A stretch of 64,000 bases of DNA from RI-153 sp963721725 (GCA_963721725.1 CAVRLX010000006.1:1-64000); one strand, 5' to 3'; positions 17,897 to 26,399 are shown, numbered from the stretch's first letter. Notes: generated by a model not told the origin, from the letters alone. Numbers and translations: made by a program.

Positions 17897-19636
17897 TTAG
17901 CTCATCAAAAAATAGCCGACTACCACAAAAGTAACCAGCCAGCCCACGTAGCCCGCGCCCTCAAAGATCTCTAAACCTGTCTCCCAAATCGACCCCACGC
18001 GATCTGTCCCCCAATCAAAGATGCGAGTGAGCCACTCCAGCCCAGCCATGTGAGCCAGCCGGTCGGGCCATTGACCCAAAAGCGCCCAAAAGCGCGGACG
18101 CAACACGGCCAGCCCCATGCCCAGAAGCAGTGGCACGCTTAACGTGAGCCAGACCGACGGTCCAGCCACAGCCGTGGGCGGATTGCCCACATTATGCGGG
18201 ATGGCGTCGGGAATGCTCGCCAGGGCAGCGATGGCTTGGGGTTGGATGCCCGCCACGACCAATGGAATCGCCAGCACCAGACTGGCAGCCAGCAATCGCC
18301 AGATCACAGGCAGGGCCAGCCCCACGGCGTTGCGTTCCTGTGCGCCCCAGCTTCGTAGCAGCGCCGAGACTAACAGCGTTTGGGCCATGACATAGATCAC
18401 AAAGAAGGGCAGCACCAACGATCCGGAAAAATCACCCATGAGCAAGCGAGCAACCGCCGATTGGGTGAGAAAGCCTGCGGTGAAGGGGACGCCCACCAAT
18501 GCCAACGCGCCCACACTCACCGGGATCTGCCAGCCCCATTCGCGCCAGACCCGTTCCCCCACCAGCCAAAGACCGCCGCCCAGCGCGACAGTGGTGGTGG
18601 GCCAGATCAGCGCAGCGGGTCCCTGGGCTTCGGATAAAATGGCGGTCAACCCTGCCACGCCCACCAGGGTAACCAGCACAAAGGTGGTGTGGCCCGGTTT
18701 TTCCGTGGCTGTGTAGGCGGCGATGGCACTGCCCAGAAGCGCCATCAATACGAGAATGACAAATTCTGGGCGCACAAGCAGCGTTGCCCCCCCCAATCCT
18801 GACGACCAGCCCAACAGCCAAAGTCCACAGACCACAGGCACAAGGTGATCAATGAAACGGTCGGGCAATTTTAGGCGAATGCTGCTGGCGGGCAAGAGCC
18901 AGATGTGGAAAGGATAGGCCCCGGCCCGGATAGCCGCTGCCATCAGCATTAAGAGAATAGTTTCAATGGGCAAAGTTCCGCCCTGAAGTGGCTGACTCAG
19001 GCCACCTGGCCCTGCGGGCAAGAGGCCGATCAAGAGGAGCAACGCCCCCAGCAGACTCAAGCCCGGGGTGCGGTGGATCGGCGGCAACGAGCCAGGGGTT
19101 AACGAGGCTTCAGGTTGATCCACCGGGGCGATGGCGTTGCGCACCAGGACCAATAGATCCATGATCACCCAGGTCAGGGTCACGGTGAGTAAGTTACCAC
19201 TGCCCACAAAGAGCAGGGCCGTTGCCAGTACGCCCAAATGGGACATCAGCGTGAGCGTGGCCTGATCGCGTTCAATGGGCGCAGGTTCATCCACATATTG
19301 GCCGCCAAAGCCGCTGAGCAGAATTGCCACACCGCCCAAGACCAGCAAAAGCGCCGAGACGTACCAGTTCCAGCCATCCCCCACCCACAGCAGATAGCTG
19401 CTGCCGATGACGAAGGGCTGCCACGGGCTGCTATAAACGGGAACCACTGGCTCCAGGCGCAACAGCACAGTCTGGAGCACGGCGATCAACCAGAAAGCCA
19501 GGGCTACGCTGCTCTGCCATTGTGGATGGCGCAGTTGGCGACCAACAATCCAAACAGCCACAGCCCCCAACATAAGTACTACAGGGGGGCCAATGGGGGA
19601 GGTGAGTAGGTTCCAGAGAGCGCTGAACTGATTCAT
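17897..19636 (-). CDS. NuoL-like proton-translocating membrane subunit
   Basis: A 579-residue integral membrane protein. The segment IRAGAYPFHIWLLPAS matches the core of the proton-conducting membrane transporter family (K-A...P-H-WLP), although the first Lys is Arg here. A second conserved element, LVGVPFTAGFLTQSA, resembles the family's GIP...GF..K region. About fourteen hydrophobic segments are visible, plus a C-terminal extension ending in a single helix (VGWLVTFVVVGYFLMS), as in NuoL-type subunits. It is first of the three-gene cluster; its upstream spacer carries a copy of the repeat-A palindrome. It could belong to a stand-alone antiporter, a hydrogenase-linked complex, or complex I parts encoded elsewhere. 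Confidence 0.7.
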   Translation of the reverse strand: MNQFSALWNLLTSPIGPPVVLMLGAVAVWIVGRQLRHPQWQSSVALAFWLIAVLQTVLLRLEPVVPVYSSPWQPFVIGSSYLLWVGDGWNWYVSALLLVLGGVAILLSGFGGQYVDEPAPIERDQATLTLMSHLGVLATALLFVGSGNLLTVTLTWVIMDLLVLVRNAIAPVDQPEASLTPGSLPPIHRTPGLSLLGALLLLIGLLPAGPGGLSQPLQGGTLPIETILLMLMAAAIRAGAYPFHIWLLPASSIRLKLPDRFIDHLVPVVCGLWLLGWSSGLGGATLLVRPEFVILVLMALLGSAIAAYTATEKPGHTTFVLVTLVGVAGLTAILSEAQGPAALIWPTTTVALGGGLWLVGERVWREWGWQIPVSVGALALVGVPFTAGFLTQSAVARLLMGDFSGSLVLPFFVIYVMAQTLLVSALLRSWGAQERNAVGLALPVIWRLLAASLVLAIPLVVAGIQPQAIAALASIPDAIPHNVGNPPTAVAGPSVWLTLSVPLLLGMGLAVLRPRFWALLGQWPDRLAHMAGLEWLTRIFDWGTDRVGSIWETGLEIFEGAGYVGWLVTFVVVGYFLMS

Positions 19637-19653
19637 AGGTAGCCATTTTATAA

Positions 19654-19738
19654 CTATACAGGTTTAGGGTGCGACGCACTCGCCACACAAGCTTTTCACA
19701 ACCAATCTAACTCTGGCGAGTGCGTCGCACCTGTATAG
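19654..19738. repeat. Inverted-repeat element A, copy 1
   Basis: An 85-base element with arms CTATACAGG...GGGTGCGACGCACTCGCCA and TGGCGAGTGCGTCGCACC...GTATAG around a CACACAAGCTTTTCACAACC core. Near-identical copies lie at 62183-62267 and 55404-55482, and a fragment at 53717-53740. The shared core makes it a MITE-like or REP-like mobile repeat. Confidence 0.85.
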
Positions 19739-19856
19739 GTAAGCCATTTTAACATAGGCAGAAATGGCTACCAAGAAGAGGAGGGGATTAGAGACAGGCG
19801 GTTAGGAATTGGATGTACTCTGTATCTTTGCGCTAAAAATCTGATCCGACAGCTTT

Positions 19857-20219
19857 TCATAGCTGAGGTTTCGCCCGGCGCTGGAGAATCTCGCCGAAGA
19901 TGCCGCCCACGGCGCAAAAGCTACCGGCAAGGATGGTCCAGGGCAGGTTGTCCCCTGGCAACACAAAAAAGAGAAGGATGGGTATGCTAATCATGCCGCC
20001 AACGAAGGCGTGGATGCCGCCACGGGTGCGGCCATAAAAAGCGGTGGCAATCCCGGCCACCACCGCCGCAGCCAGGGTCAGGCCAACGGTGAGATTGGCT
20101 GGCAGCCCCAAGCTTTCTCCGGCCAGGAGGGCAATGGAGACCATCATCACGTTGAAGGCTAGCGCAAACAGGATGGCAGCGATCCGCAGCGCTGGTTTGG
20201 GCTTGGTAGTGCGGGACAT
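19857..20219 (-). CDS. Small membrane protein, unknown
   Basis: A 120-residue protein with four predicted hydrophobic helices (about residues 11-33, 40-62, 72-90 and 93-112), separated by short charged turns such as YGRTRGG. Start MSRTTKPK at 20219 is preceded by a purine-rich AGAGAG. No family was recognised. It begins six bases after the stop of the GrdB-like selenoprotein candidate on the same strand and is probably co-transcribed with it. A membrane partner or an unrelated passenger are both possible. Confidence 0.55.
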   Translation of the reverse strand: MSRTTKPKPALRIAAILFALAFNVMMVSIALLAGESLGLPANLTVGLTLAAAVVAGIATAFYGRTRGGIHAFVGGMISIPILLFFVLPGDNLPWTILAGSFCAVGGIFGEILQRRAKPQL

Positions 20220-20225
20220 AGCTCT

Positions 20226-21074
20226 CTATCTCTCAGGACGGTTGGCAAGGGTTGACCAGTCAGGTTCAGCATACGTATGGCGACGCCAGCGATAATCAAG
20301 ATCGCGAATTGTGCCGGGTTCGCCCGCCTCGATAAGCAAGGAGAGCGCAGCAAAGATCACGGTGCGTTGCTGCAAGGGCGCGTCGGCTTCGCCCAGAGGA
20401 TGGCCCAGCGGCCACTTGACAAAGACGGCACGTGGCACGCCCACGGCCTCGGTGAGATCACGGGCAATGGAAACGGCAATGGTGGGAATCCCCACCGACT
20501 CAATGGCTCTGGCGATCAGTCCCACGGACCGATTACAGAGTCCTCAGGCCGGGGTGAGAAAGGCAAAATCGACCCCGTCGGCGCGCAATTTAGCCGCGAT
20601 CTGGGGTGCGCTTGTCTGGCGCAATCTGGGCAGTTGCTCGCCCTCAATGTGGCCCATGAACCCAAAATGGCGGGGGCCAACACTGCCGATTACACCGCGC
20701 GCGGCCAGATCCCGAAAATGATCGAGTGGAAAGATCACCTGGGCGTCGCGGTCGGCGCTGTCGTGGTTGTAATATTTGTGGGTGATCACCAGATCGGCCA
20801 GGGCTACGTCACCGGGAATCTGGCGAAAGCTGGCGTCACCGTCGGGGTTTTGCATGTCAAAGGGCGGCTGATCGGGCAGGTGAATGCCGCCTGTGGTGAT
20901 CACGGCCACACGGCTTTGGGAAAGCGGCTTGTGCAGCAGCGCAAAGGGGATGTGGGCGGGGTCATTACTTTGGCTGCGCTGGGCTGTGCGCCGCGCCCAG
21001 AACTGGGCCACGGCGGGAATGGCGAAGATTCGGTTGCTGATTCGTTCAAAGAAGGTGCGCTTTTCCGCAGGCAT
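20226..21074 (-). CDS. GrdB/PrdB-family reductase with in-frame UGA, candidate selenoprotein
   Basis: Read through one in-frame TGA (20544-20546), this is a 282-residue protein with selenocysteine as residue 177 in the motif U-G-L-C. Upstream lie RVAVITTGGIHLPDQPPFD, then HKYYNHDSADRDAQVIFPLD and GVIGSVGPRHFGFMGHI; downstream, VGLIARAIESVGIPTIAVS. All match the glycine/sarcosine/betaine/D-proline reductase selenoprotein B family, in which this position is the redox Cys or Sec of a C/U-xx-C pair. Both sides of the TGA lie in the same frame. Nothing resembles a restart: no ribosome site precedes the GTG after the TGA. An eight-pair hairpin starts 11 bases after the UGA. The ATG at 21074 has AAGGA upstream. 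A broken Cys-type gene is the alternative; without selABC evidence this stays a strong candidate. Confidence 0.65.
20515..20533 (-). promoter_or_regulatory. Candidate bacterial SECIS hairpin
   Basis: On the minus strand, AUCGGUCC pairs with GGACUGAU (eight pairs, one G-U) around a GUG loop. The loop begins at the 22nd base counting from the U of UGA, the same distance as the GGU loop of E. coli fdhF when the two are compared by hand. Bacterial SECIS elements lie in this range and are bound by SelB. Confidence 0.5.
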
Positions 21075-21238
21075 GGCCTATCCTTTTTCATAGGTGGTAC
21101 TGCACGAAGAGGGGATTGGTCTTTTGGGTGCTTTCCGCTATGATCAAGCCCCTGGTAGTTGCTCCTATTGTAGAGTAGCCTTGGGCTGGCGACAAGTGAG
21201 TCTTCCCACAGAGTGGGGACCAAGCAGAAGGATTGATC

Positions 21239-23191
21239 ATGGCACATGACAGCGGATGGTGGCGCTATATTAGCCACGACCCCAGCAAAGGCAAACCGGA
21301 CCTTAGTCGGCAACAACTCAGACGTGTCTTTGCCTATGCGCGCCCCTATTGGCGAGCCGTGGGGATTGTGCTGCTGACCATTATGGTGATCTCGCTGCTG
21401 GAGTTGTTGCCGCCCCTGCTCTATCGAGAGTTAATTGACGATGTGCTGCCCAATCGCAATCTGGGGCGGCTGAATGTGCTGGCGTTGGTGATGATTGCGA
21501 TACCGATTAGCAGCGGGCTGCTTAGTGTTTTGCAGCGCTATTACAGTTCCAAAGCGGGCGAGGGCATCATCTATGATCTGCGCCAGCAGCTTTATACCCA
21601 TTTGCAGCACATGTCCTTGCGCTTCTTCACCCACACCAAATCAGGCGAGATCATCTCCCGGCTCAACAATGATGTGGTGGGCGCGCAGAACGCCATTACT
21701 GGGACGATCCCCAATGTGGTCACCAATGCCTTTACGCTGATCTCGACGCTGGTGGTGATGTTGACCATTGAGTGGCGGCTGACGCTGCTCTCGATTGCGG
21801 TGTTGCCGCTCTTTCTGTTACCGGCGCGGCGGGTGGGGCTGATCTTGCGCGAGATTCGACGCAAGGCCATGGAGTACAACGCAGACATGAGCAGCGCAAT
21901 TGGGGAGACGCTCAACGTTAACGGCGCGCTGTTGGTGAAAACGTTTGGCCGCCGCGACTATGAAATCGGGCGCTATGAGAGCATTAACGGCAACGTGCGC
22001 GACATTGGCATCCGCCGGGCGCTGGTGGGGCGCTGGTTCTTCATGGGGCTGAGCATTGCCAGCACACTGGGCACGGCTATGCTCTATTGGCTGGGCGGCT
22101 ATTTTGTGCTCAACGATGTGATCAGCACGGGCACGATTGTGGCGTTTGCCGCCTATCTCTCGCGGCTCTACGGCCCGATTACATCGCTTGCCAATGTACA
22201 GGTGGAGTTTGTACAGGCGTTGGTCAGCTTTGAGCGCGTTTTTGAATATCTGGATAAACCCCTGGAAATTGTGGACAAACCCGATGCGATTACGCTGCAA
22301 AGAGTGGCGGGCAGCATCGAGTTTGAGCATGTCTCGTTCAGCTATGTGGAAGAAAGCCAGACAATCAGCGAGCCGGAGATGGCCGAGCCGCCATCCACTG
22401 CCAGCAACGGAGCGGCCAAAGATGACGAGCCGGCGGTGATTGTGCCCACGCGTTTGTGGGCGCTGCAAGATGTGAGCTTCTCTGTGGAACCAGGCGAATT
22501 GGTGGCGCTGGTGGGGCCGAGCGGGGCGGGAAAAACCACGGTTACCTATTTGCTGCCTCGCCTCTATGATCCCACAAGCGGGCGCATCTGCCTCGACGGC
22601 CATGATCTGCGCGAGGTGACGCTGGATTCGTTGGCGGCGCAGATCGGCATTGTTACCCAAGAAACCTATCTGCTCCACGACACGATTGGGGCCAATCTAC
22701 GCTATGCGCGGCCCAACGCCAGCGATGCCGAGATCGAAGCGGCCAGCCAAGCGGCCAATATCCACGAGTTTATTATGCGCCTGCCCGACGGCTACAATAC
22801 GCTTGTGGGCGAGCGCGGCTATCGGCTCAGCGGCGGTGAAAAGCAGCGGCTGGCGATTGCACGGGTGATTTTGAAAGATCCGCGTGTGCTAATTTTAGAC
22901 GAAGCCACGGCCCATCTTGATTCGCAGAGCGAGGCACTGATCCAGGCTGCGCTGGAACCGCTCTTCCAAGGGCGCACCAGTTTTGTGATTGCCCACCGCC
23001 TGAGCACAATCCTGGCCGCAGACAAAATTCTGGTCATGGAACACGGCCAATTGGTGGAGTTTGGCACACACGCCGAATTGCTGGCCCAGGGCGGGCTCTA
23101 TGCCAATCTTTACAAGACGCAGTTTGGCAAGGTGCGGGGTAGTGGCAACGGGGCGGGCGGGGCGGTTGGCGTGTCGGTGCAAGAGTTATGA
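21239..23191 (+). CDS. ABC exporter, fused permease and ATPase
   Basis: A 650-residue half-transporter of the MsbA/lipid-drug exporter type that would act as a dimer in the cytoplasmic membrane. Six helices span about residues 35-325 with the coupling segment HTKSGEIISRLNNDV. The nucleotide-binding domain has Walker A GPSGAGKTT (about 426), Q-loop IVTQETYL, signature LSGGEKQR, Walker B VLILDEATA and the switch His in IAHRLSTI. An insertion of about 40 residues rich in Glu, Pro and Ser (about 375-410) splits the start of the ATPase domain, after FEHVSFSYVEES. The ATG at 21239 is six bases inside the longest frame and follows AGAAGGATTG. Substrate cannot be deduced. Confidence 0.93.
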   Translation: MAHDSGWWRYISHDPSKGKPDLSRQQLRRVFAYARPYWRAVGIVLLTIMVISLLELLPPLLYRELIDDVLPNRNLGRLNVLALVMIAIPISSGLLSVLQRYYSSKAGEGIIYDLRQQLYTHLQHMSLRFFTHTKSGEIISRLNNDVVGAQNAITGTIPNVVTNAFTLISTLVVMLTIEWRLTLLSIAVLPLFLLPARRVGLILREIRRKAMEYNADMSSAIGETLNVNGALLVKTFGRRDYEIGRYESINGNVRDIGIRRALVGRWFFMGLSIASTLGTAMLYWLGGYFVLNDVISTGTIVAFAAYLSRLYGPITSLANVQVEFVQALVSFERVFEYLDKPLEIVDKPDAITLQRVAGSIEFEHVSFSYVEESQTISEPEMAEPPSTASNGAAKDDEPAVIVPTRLWALQDVSFSVEPGELVALVGPSGAGKTTVTYLLPRLYDPTSGRICLDGHDLREVTLDSLAAQIGIVTQETYLLHDTIGANLRYARPNASDAEIEAASQAANIHEFIMRLPDGYNTLVGERGYRLSGGEKQRLAIARVILKDPRVLILDEATAHLDSQSEALIQAALEPLFQGRTSFVIAHRLSTILAADKILVMEHGQLVEFGTHAELLAQGGLYANLYKTQFGKVRGSGNGAGGAVGVSVQEL

Positions 23192-23283
23192 GGGTGCCAC
23201 AGGGGAGTCATGTGTAAAGAGTAGCGAGACAATGACGGGTAAAAACCAAAAAGGAACTGTAGAGATTGAGATATAGGCGTAGT

Positions 23284-23315
23284 TGCCTCAATTCTTCTGA
23301 TCCATCTGTTATAAT
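23284..23315 (+). promoter_or_regulatory. Likely promoter of the antitoxin/toxin pair
   Basis: A perfect TATAAT at 23310-23315 lies about 75 bases before the antitoxin start; the best upstream hexamer is TTGCCT at 23284 with a long 20-base spacer. A short inverted repeat CCTTCT...AGAAGG follows at about 23341-23361, where an antitoxin operator might sit. Confidence 0.4.
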
Positions 23316-23391
23316 GATGTTGGAGCAAAGCGCGGGTCTGCCTTCTGCGAAATCTAGAAGGTATTGATTTATGACTTAGAGGGAGGTAGCT

Positions 23392-23736
23392 ATGGGGTTA
23401 ACTATCACTCTTCCCAACAGTATTGAACAACAATTAGCCAAGACAGCCGCTAAGCAAAATCGTTCAGTTGAGGATGTTGCGATTGCCCTCCTTGAGGATG
23501 CGCTTGCTGCGAAGCAACAGGGTCATCTTCCAGAAGAAGTTGTTGCCAAGATCAAAGCCTTGCCCTCTGAATCACACCACATTCGCCCTGTGCGTGGATC
23601 ATTAGCGGAGGCGCTTCGCGCTGCGCCTGAGAATCCAGATTTTGATCTGGCGGCGTGGCAGCAGGCCTGGGCAAAGGTGGAGGCGGAGATGAAGACCATC
23701 ACACGAGCAAATGACGCCGTAGAAGGACGCGGGTAA
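23392..23736 (+). CDS. Antitoxin-like protein (ribbon-helix-helix N-terminus)
   Basis: A 114-residue small protein with N-terminal GLTITLPNSIEQQLAKTAAKQNRSVEDVAIALLEDAL, a short strand followed by two helices as in CopG/VapB-type ribbon-helix-helix antitoxins. The C-terminal half, charged and ending EVEAEMKTITRAND-like, would wrap the toxin. A strong GGGAGG site precedes the ATG. It lies six bases upstream of a PIN-domain toxin, which fixes the assignment as the antitoxin of a type II pair. Such antitoxins usually repress their own operon. Confidence 0.7.
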   Translation: MGLTITLPNSIEQQLAKTAAKQNRSVEDVAIALLEDALAAKQQGHLPEEVVAKIKALPSESHHIRPVRGSLAEALRAAPENPDFDLAAWQQAWAKVEAEMKTITRANDAVEGRG

Positions 23737-23742
23737 AGCTGC

Positions 23743-24144
23743 GTGAACAACTATCTTCTGGATACCAATCATGCATCGCCGTTGGTTACAATTGGGCATC
23801 CTTTACGACAACGTGTTCTAGGACAGTTGGATGCTGGAGATTCTTTTGCCACCTGTGTGCCGGTCGTTACAGAGACAATCTTTGGCATTGGTATTCTACC
23901 CAGAGCCAGTCAAAATCATGCTGAGTGGGAACGGCTACAGCCATTCCTGCCCTGCTACGTCCCAGACCAAGCTGATGCTACCATAGCAGCCGAGTTACAA
24001 CTCTCGTTACGCCGGCAGGGATGGCAACTAGAAACGGTAGATGCCTTGATTGCTACACTTGCGATACACCACAATCTCATTTTACTTACCACCGACGGAG
24101 ACTTTCGCGCCGTGCCAAACCTGCAACACGAAAATTGGTTGTAG
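23743..24144 (+). CDS. PIN-domain toxin (VapC-like)
   Basis: A 133-residue PIN-domain ribonuclease. The N-terminal LLDTNHASPLV carries the first metal-binding Asp (Asp7); PVVTETIFGIG gives the conserved Glu; ETVDALIATLAI gives the third acidic residue and LLTTDGDFRAV the last Asp pair. This is the VapC pattern of four acidic residues that bind Mg2+ and cleave RNA, typically tRNA. The start is GTG at 23743. With the preceding gene it forms a toxin-antitoxin pair. The stop lies five bases before the start of rho, so the pair and rho are probably read from one transcript. Confidence 0.82.
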   Translation: MNNYLLDTNHASPLVTIGHPLRQRVLGQLDAGDSFATCVPVVTETIFGIGILPRASQNHAEWERLQPFLPCYVPDQADATIAAELQLSLRRQGWQLETVDALIATLAIHHNLILLTTDGDFRAVPNLQHENWL

Positions 24145-24149
24145 ATATC

Positions 24150-25256
24150 ATGACAACTGTAACTGGTGTTTTAGAAACCCTGCCGCGCGGCGGCAGTTTT
24201 TTGCGTAATCCCCAATACTCGTTTCAGCCTGATCCCACAGATGTACATGTGCCTCCGGCTCTGATCAAAGAACATGGATTGGTGACCGGGGCCACCGTGG
24301 AGGGCGAAACCCGCCAGGGCAAGAAAGGCAACGAACTTGCCACGGTCACGGCGATCTGTGGGCTGACGCCAGCGCAGTTTGCGACGCGCACGCGCTTTGA
24401 GCGTTTGGTGGCGATTAACCCGCACCAGCGCTTTCGGCTGGGTGATGGTGGCGACGTTTCCATGCGCGTGGTGGAATTAGTGGCCCCGATTGGCAAAGGC
24501 ACGCGCGGGCTAATCGTGGCCCCACCGCAAGCCGGCAAGACCCAAATTTTGGAGGGAATTGCCAACGCCATCCGCGGCGCCGAGCCAGACGCCCGCATTA
24601 TTTTGTTGCTGATTGATGAACGTCCCGAAGAGGTGACTCACTTTCGCCGCCATGTGCCGGGCGAAGTTCTCGCCAGTTCCAACGACGAAAGCATTGACTC
24701 GCATACCCGCCTGGCCGAGTTGACCCTGGCCCATGTGCGCTGCGAATTGGAGTGTGGCCGCCATGTGGTGGTGCTGGTGGATAGCATTACACGGCTGGTG
24801 CGCGCCTTTAATCTCTCTGGCAGCGGCTCCGGGCGCACCATGTCGGGCGGCATTGATGCCAAAGCATTGGAGATTCCGCGCCGCTTTTTCGGGCTGGCGC
24901 GTGCCATCGAAAATGGCGGCTCGGTGACGGTCATCGGCACAGCACTGATTGAGACTGGCTCACGCATGGATGACTATATCTTTGAGGAGTTCAAAAGCAC
25001 CGGTAACAGCGAAGTCGTATTGGACCGAACCCTGGCCGAGTCGAGAATCTATCCCGCCATCAATATTGCCGCCAGTGGCACGCGCAAAGAGGAACTCCTT
25101 TATAGCGCGGCCGAAATGGATCGGCTAATTGTACTGCGGCGCTGGCTGGCGCGCGGCACGCCCAAAGCGGCGATGGTGGGCCTGCTCAAACTTATTGAAA
25201 TGACCGAAAACAACGACCAGCTTTTGATCCGCTTTCAAGCCACCCAATCCCAATAG
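24150..25256 (+). CDS. rho: Transcription termination factor Rho, short form
   Basis: A 368-residue hexameric RNA-dependent ATPase that ends transcription. The cold-shock-like RNA-binding domain is recognisable (GGSFLRNPQYSFQPDPTDVHV region), followed by the RecA-type core: Walker A APPQAGKTQ, catalytic LLIDERPEEVTHF, Walker B HVVVLVDSITRL, Q-loop region SGSGSGRTMSGGIDAKAL, and the R-loop ESRIYPAINIAASGTRKEELL. The protein is about 50 residues shorter than E. coli Rho because the N-terminal helical subdomain is missing. The ATG at 24150 has no ribosome site and lies five bases after the PIN toxin stop, which suggests translational coupling; an upstream in-frame start would overlap the toxin gene. 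Confidence 0.93.
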   Translation: MTTVTGVLETLPRGGSFLRNPQYSFQPDPTDVHVPPALIKEHGLVTGATVEGETRQGKKGNELATVTAICGLTPAQFATRTRFERLVAINPHQRFRLGDGGDVSMRVVELVAPIGKGTRGLIVAPPQAGKTQILEGIANAIRGAEPDARIILLLIDERPEEVTHFRRHVPGEVLASSNDESIDSHTRLAELTLAHVRCELECGRHVVVLVDSITRLVRAFNLSGSGSGRTMSGGIDAKALEIPRRFFGLARAIENGGSVTVIGTALIETGSRMDDYIFEEFKSTGNSEVVLDRTLAESRIYPAINIAASGTRKEELLYSAAEMDRLIVLRRWLARGTPKAAMVGLLKLIEMTENNDQLLIRFQATQSQ

Positions 25257-25270
25257 ACAGAGCGATTGCT

Positions 25271-25910
25271 ATGCCCGAAACTGCGCCGCCGCCCGCCTTC
25301 TGTTCGGCGTGTGGCAAACCGATTCTGCCCGGCCATTCTTTTTGCCCCCAGTGTGGAGCGCGCATCGGTGCAGCCACCGTGCCCAAAGCGAGCGCGCAGC
25401 CTGAAAAAAGATCTGGAAGATGTGCGCAAGCTAGGATTTTGGCTGGCGCTTTTTATCACCCTGCCCACGCTGACCCTGCCCACCATCCTTGTAAACCTGA
25501 TTGCACCCAGTGAAATGGGGGTTGACGAAGCCGTCTCTATCTGGCAGACGTTGACCCTCACCGCACCGTTAACGGCGGCGGTGGTGATCATTGTGCTGGC
25601 AATCTATTACGAATGGTTTTCAGATGGCTGCCTGGGGACGCTTTTTGTAGCGGGTATTTTGGCGCTGACAACGTTGCTTTCCAACTTGCTGCGCATTGGC
25701 ACGGGGGTGGAGATTGGCGAGATCTGGCGCGCAGCCGGCTATCATCCGGTGAGCTTTCTCAACGGGTTGATTGCCAGTTATTATCAAATCTATGGATTTT
25801 GGTCGTTTGCGTCGTCGCTGCTGGTGGGCTGTTTTATTGCGTGGATTTGGATCGAAAAGATCTTGCCCTATCTGCGCCGCCCAGACGCAACGCCTACGGA
25901 ACCGGGATAA
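25271..25910 (+). CDS. Zinc-ribbon membrane protein (frameshifted)
   Basis: The N-terminus reads FCSACGKPILPGHSFCPQCG, a classic two-CxxC zinc ribbon. After a run of A at 25404-25409 the continuation in the next frame (DLEDVRKLGFWLALFITLPTL) gives four hydrophobic helices and ends LPYLRRPDATPTEPG. One extra A in the run joins the two parts into a protein of about 212 residues. Bacterial zinc-ribbon plus membrane-domain proteins are common and mostly uncharacterised. It begins 14 bases after the rho stop and may share its transcript. No function can be assigned beyond metal binding and membrane location. Confidence 0.65.
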
Positions 25911-25974
25911 TCAGTGACTGCCCCACGTAAATTACGGTAGAGGTCAGGCCGTTGCGCTCGGCAAAATTGTCTAT
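25894..25974 (-). pseudogene. LysM-like C-terminal remnant
   Basis: Downstream of the rhodanese stop, a second minus-strand frame reads ERNGLTSTVIYVGQSLIIP before a stop, closely matching the end of LysM peptidoglycan-binding domains. There is no start. It overlaps the 3' end of the convergent zinc-ribbon gene. It may be a leftover of a longer ancestral gene. Confidence 0.4.
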
Positions 25975-26399
25975 GAGATGAGGGGACCGTTCGCCCCATG
26001 CCAGCGTGCGATCCCCCCTTCTAAACTGCGGGCGCTAAACCCCTGCTCATTCAGAAAATGGGCGACTCCATAAGAGCGCATCCCCGAAGCACAATAGACC
26101 ACAATGGCTTTCTGTTTATTCTGGCTTGCCTCCGCCAACTCATCCAGACGTTGTGGGATCTCATTCATGGGGATGTGGAGATCGTGGGCAATATGGCGCT
26201 GTGCCCGTTCAAACTTTTCTCGGCAGTCGAGCAAAAGCAACGGTTGCCCTGTGGACAACTCTTGCATCAGCGCTGTGGCCGTTACTTCTGGCACCTCTGG
26301 CTCTGGCTCTGGCGGCATGGGCGGGGGCACACGACGAACGGCAGGGGAGGGTGGTTGAGCTGCGCCTAATAACTTTTTCAAAGAATTCAACAGACCCAC
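25971..26399 (-). CDS. Rhodanese-domain protein
   Basis: A 142-residue protein with an N-terminal amphipathic stretch (MGLLNSLKKLLGA), a Pro-rich linker and one rhodanese domain. The active-site loop VVYCASGMRS has the catalytic Cys in a CxxxxR-type loop, and LLLDCREKFERAQRHI is the usual N-terminal motif of the fold. Single-domain rhodaneses transfer sulfane sulfur to thiol acceptors; the acceptor here is unknown. The last residues overlap the LysM-like remnant in another frame. Confidence 0.85.
   Translation of the reverse strand: MGLLNSLKKLLGAAQPPSPAVRRVPPPMPPEPEPEVPEVTATALMQELSTGQPLLLLDCREKFERAQRHIAHDLHIPMNEIPQRLDELAEASQNKQKAIVVYCASGMRSYGVAHFLNEQGFSARSLEGGIARWHGANGPLIS

Noticed and set aside
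17135..19636. DabAB-type inorganic carbon transporter
   Set aside because: No DabA-like zinc protein is adjacent, and the middle gene lacks the expected Cys/His motif.
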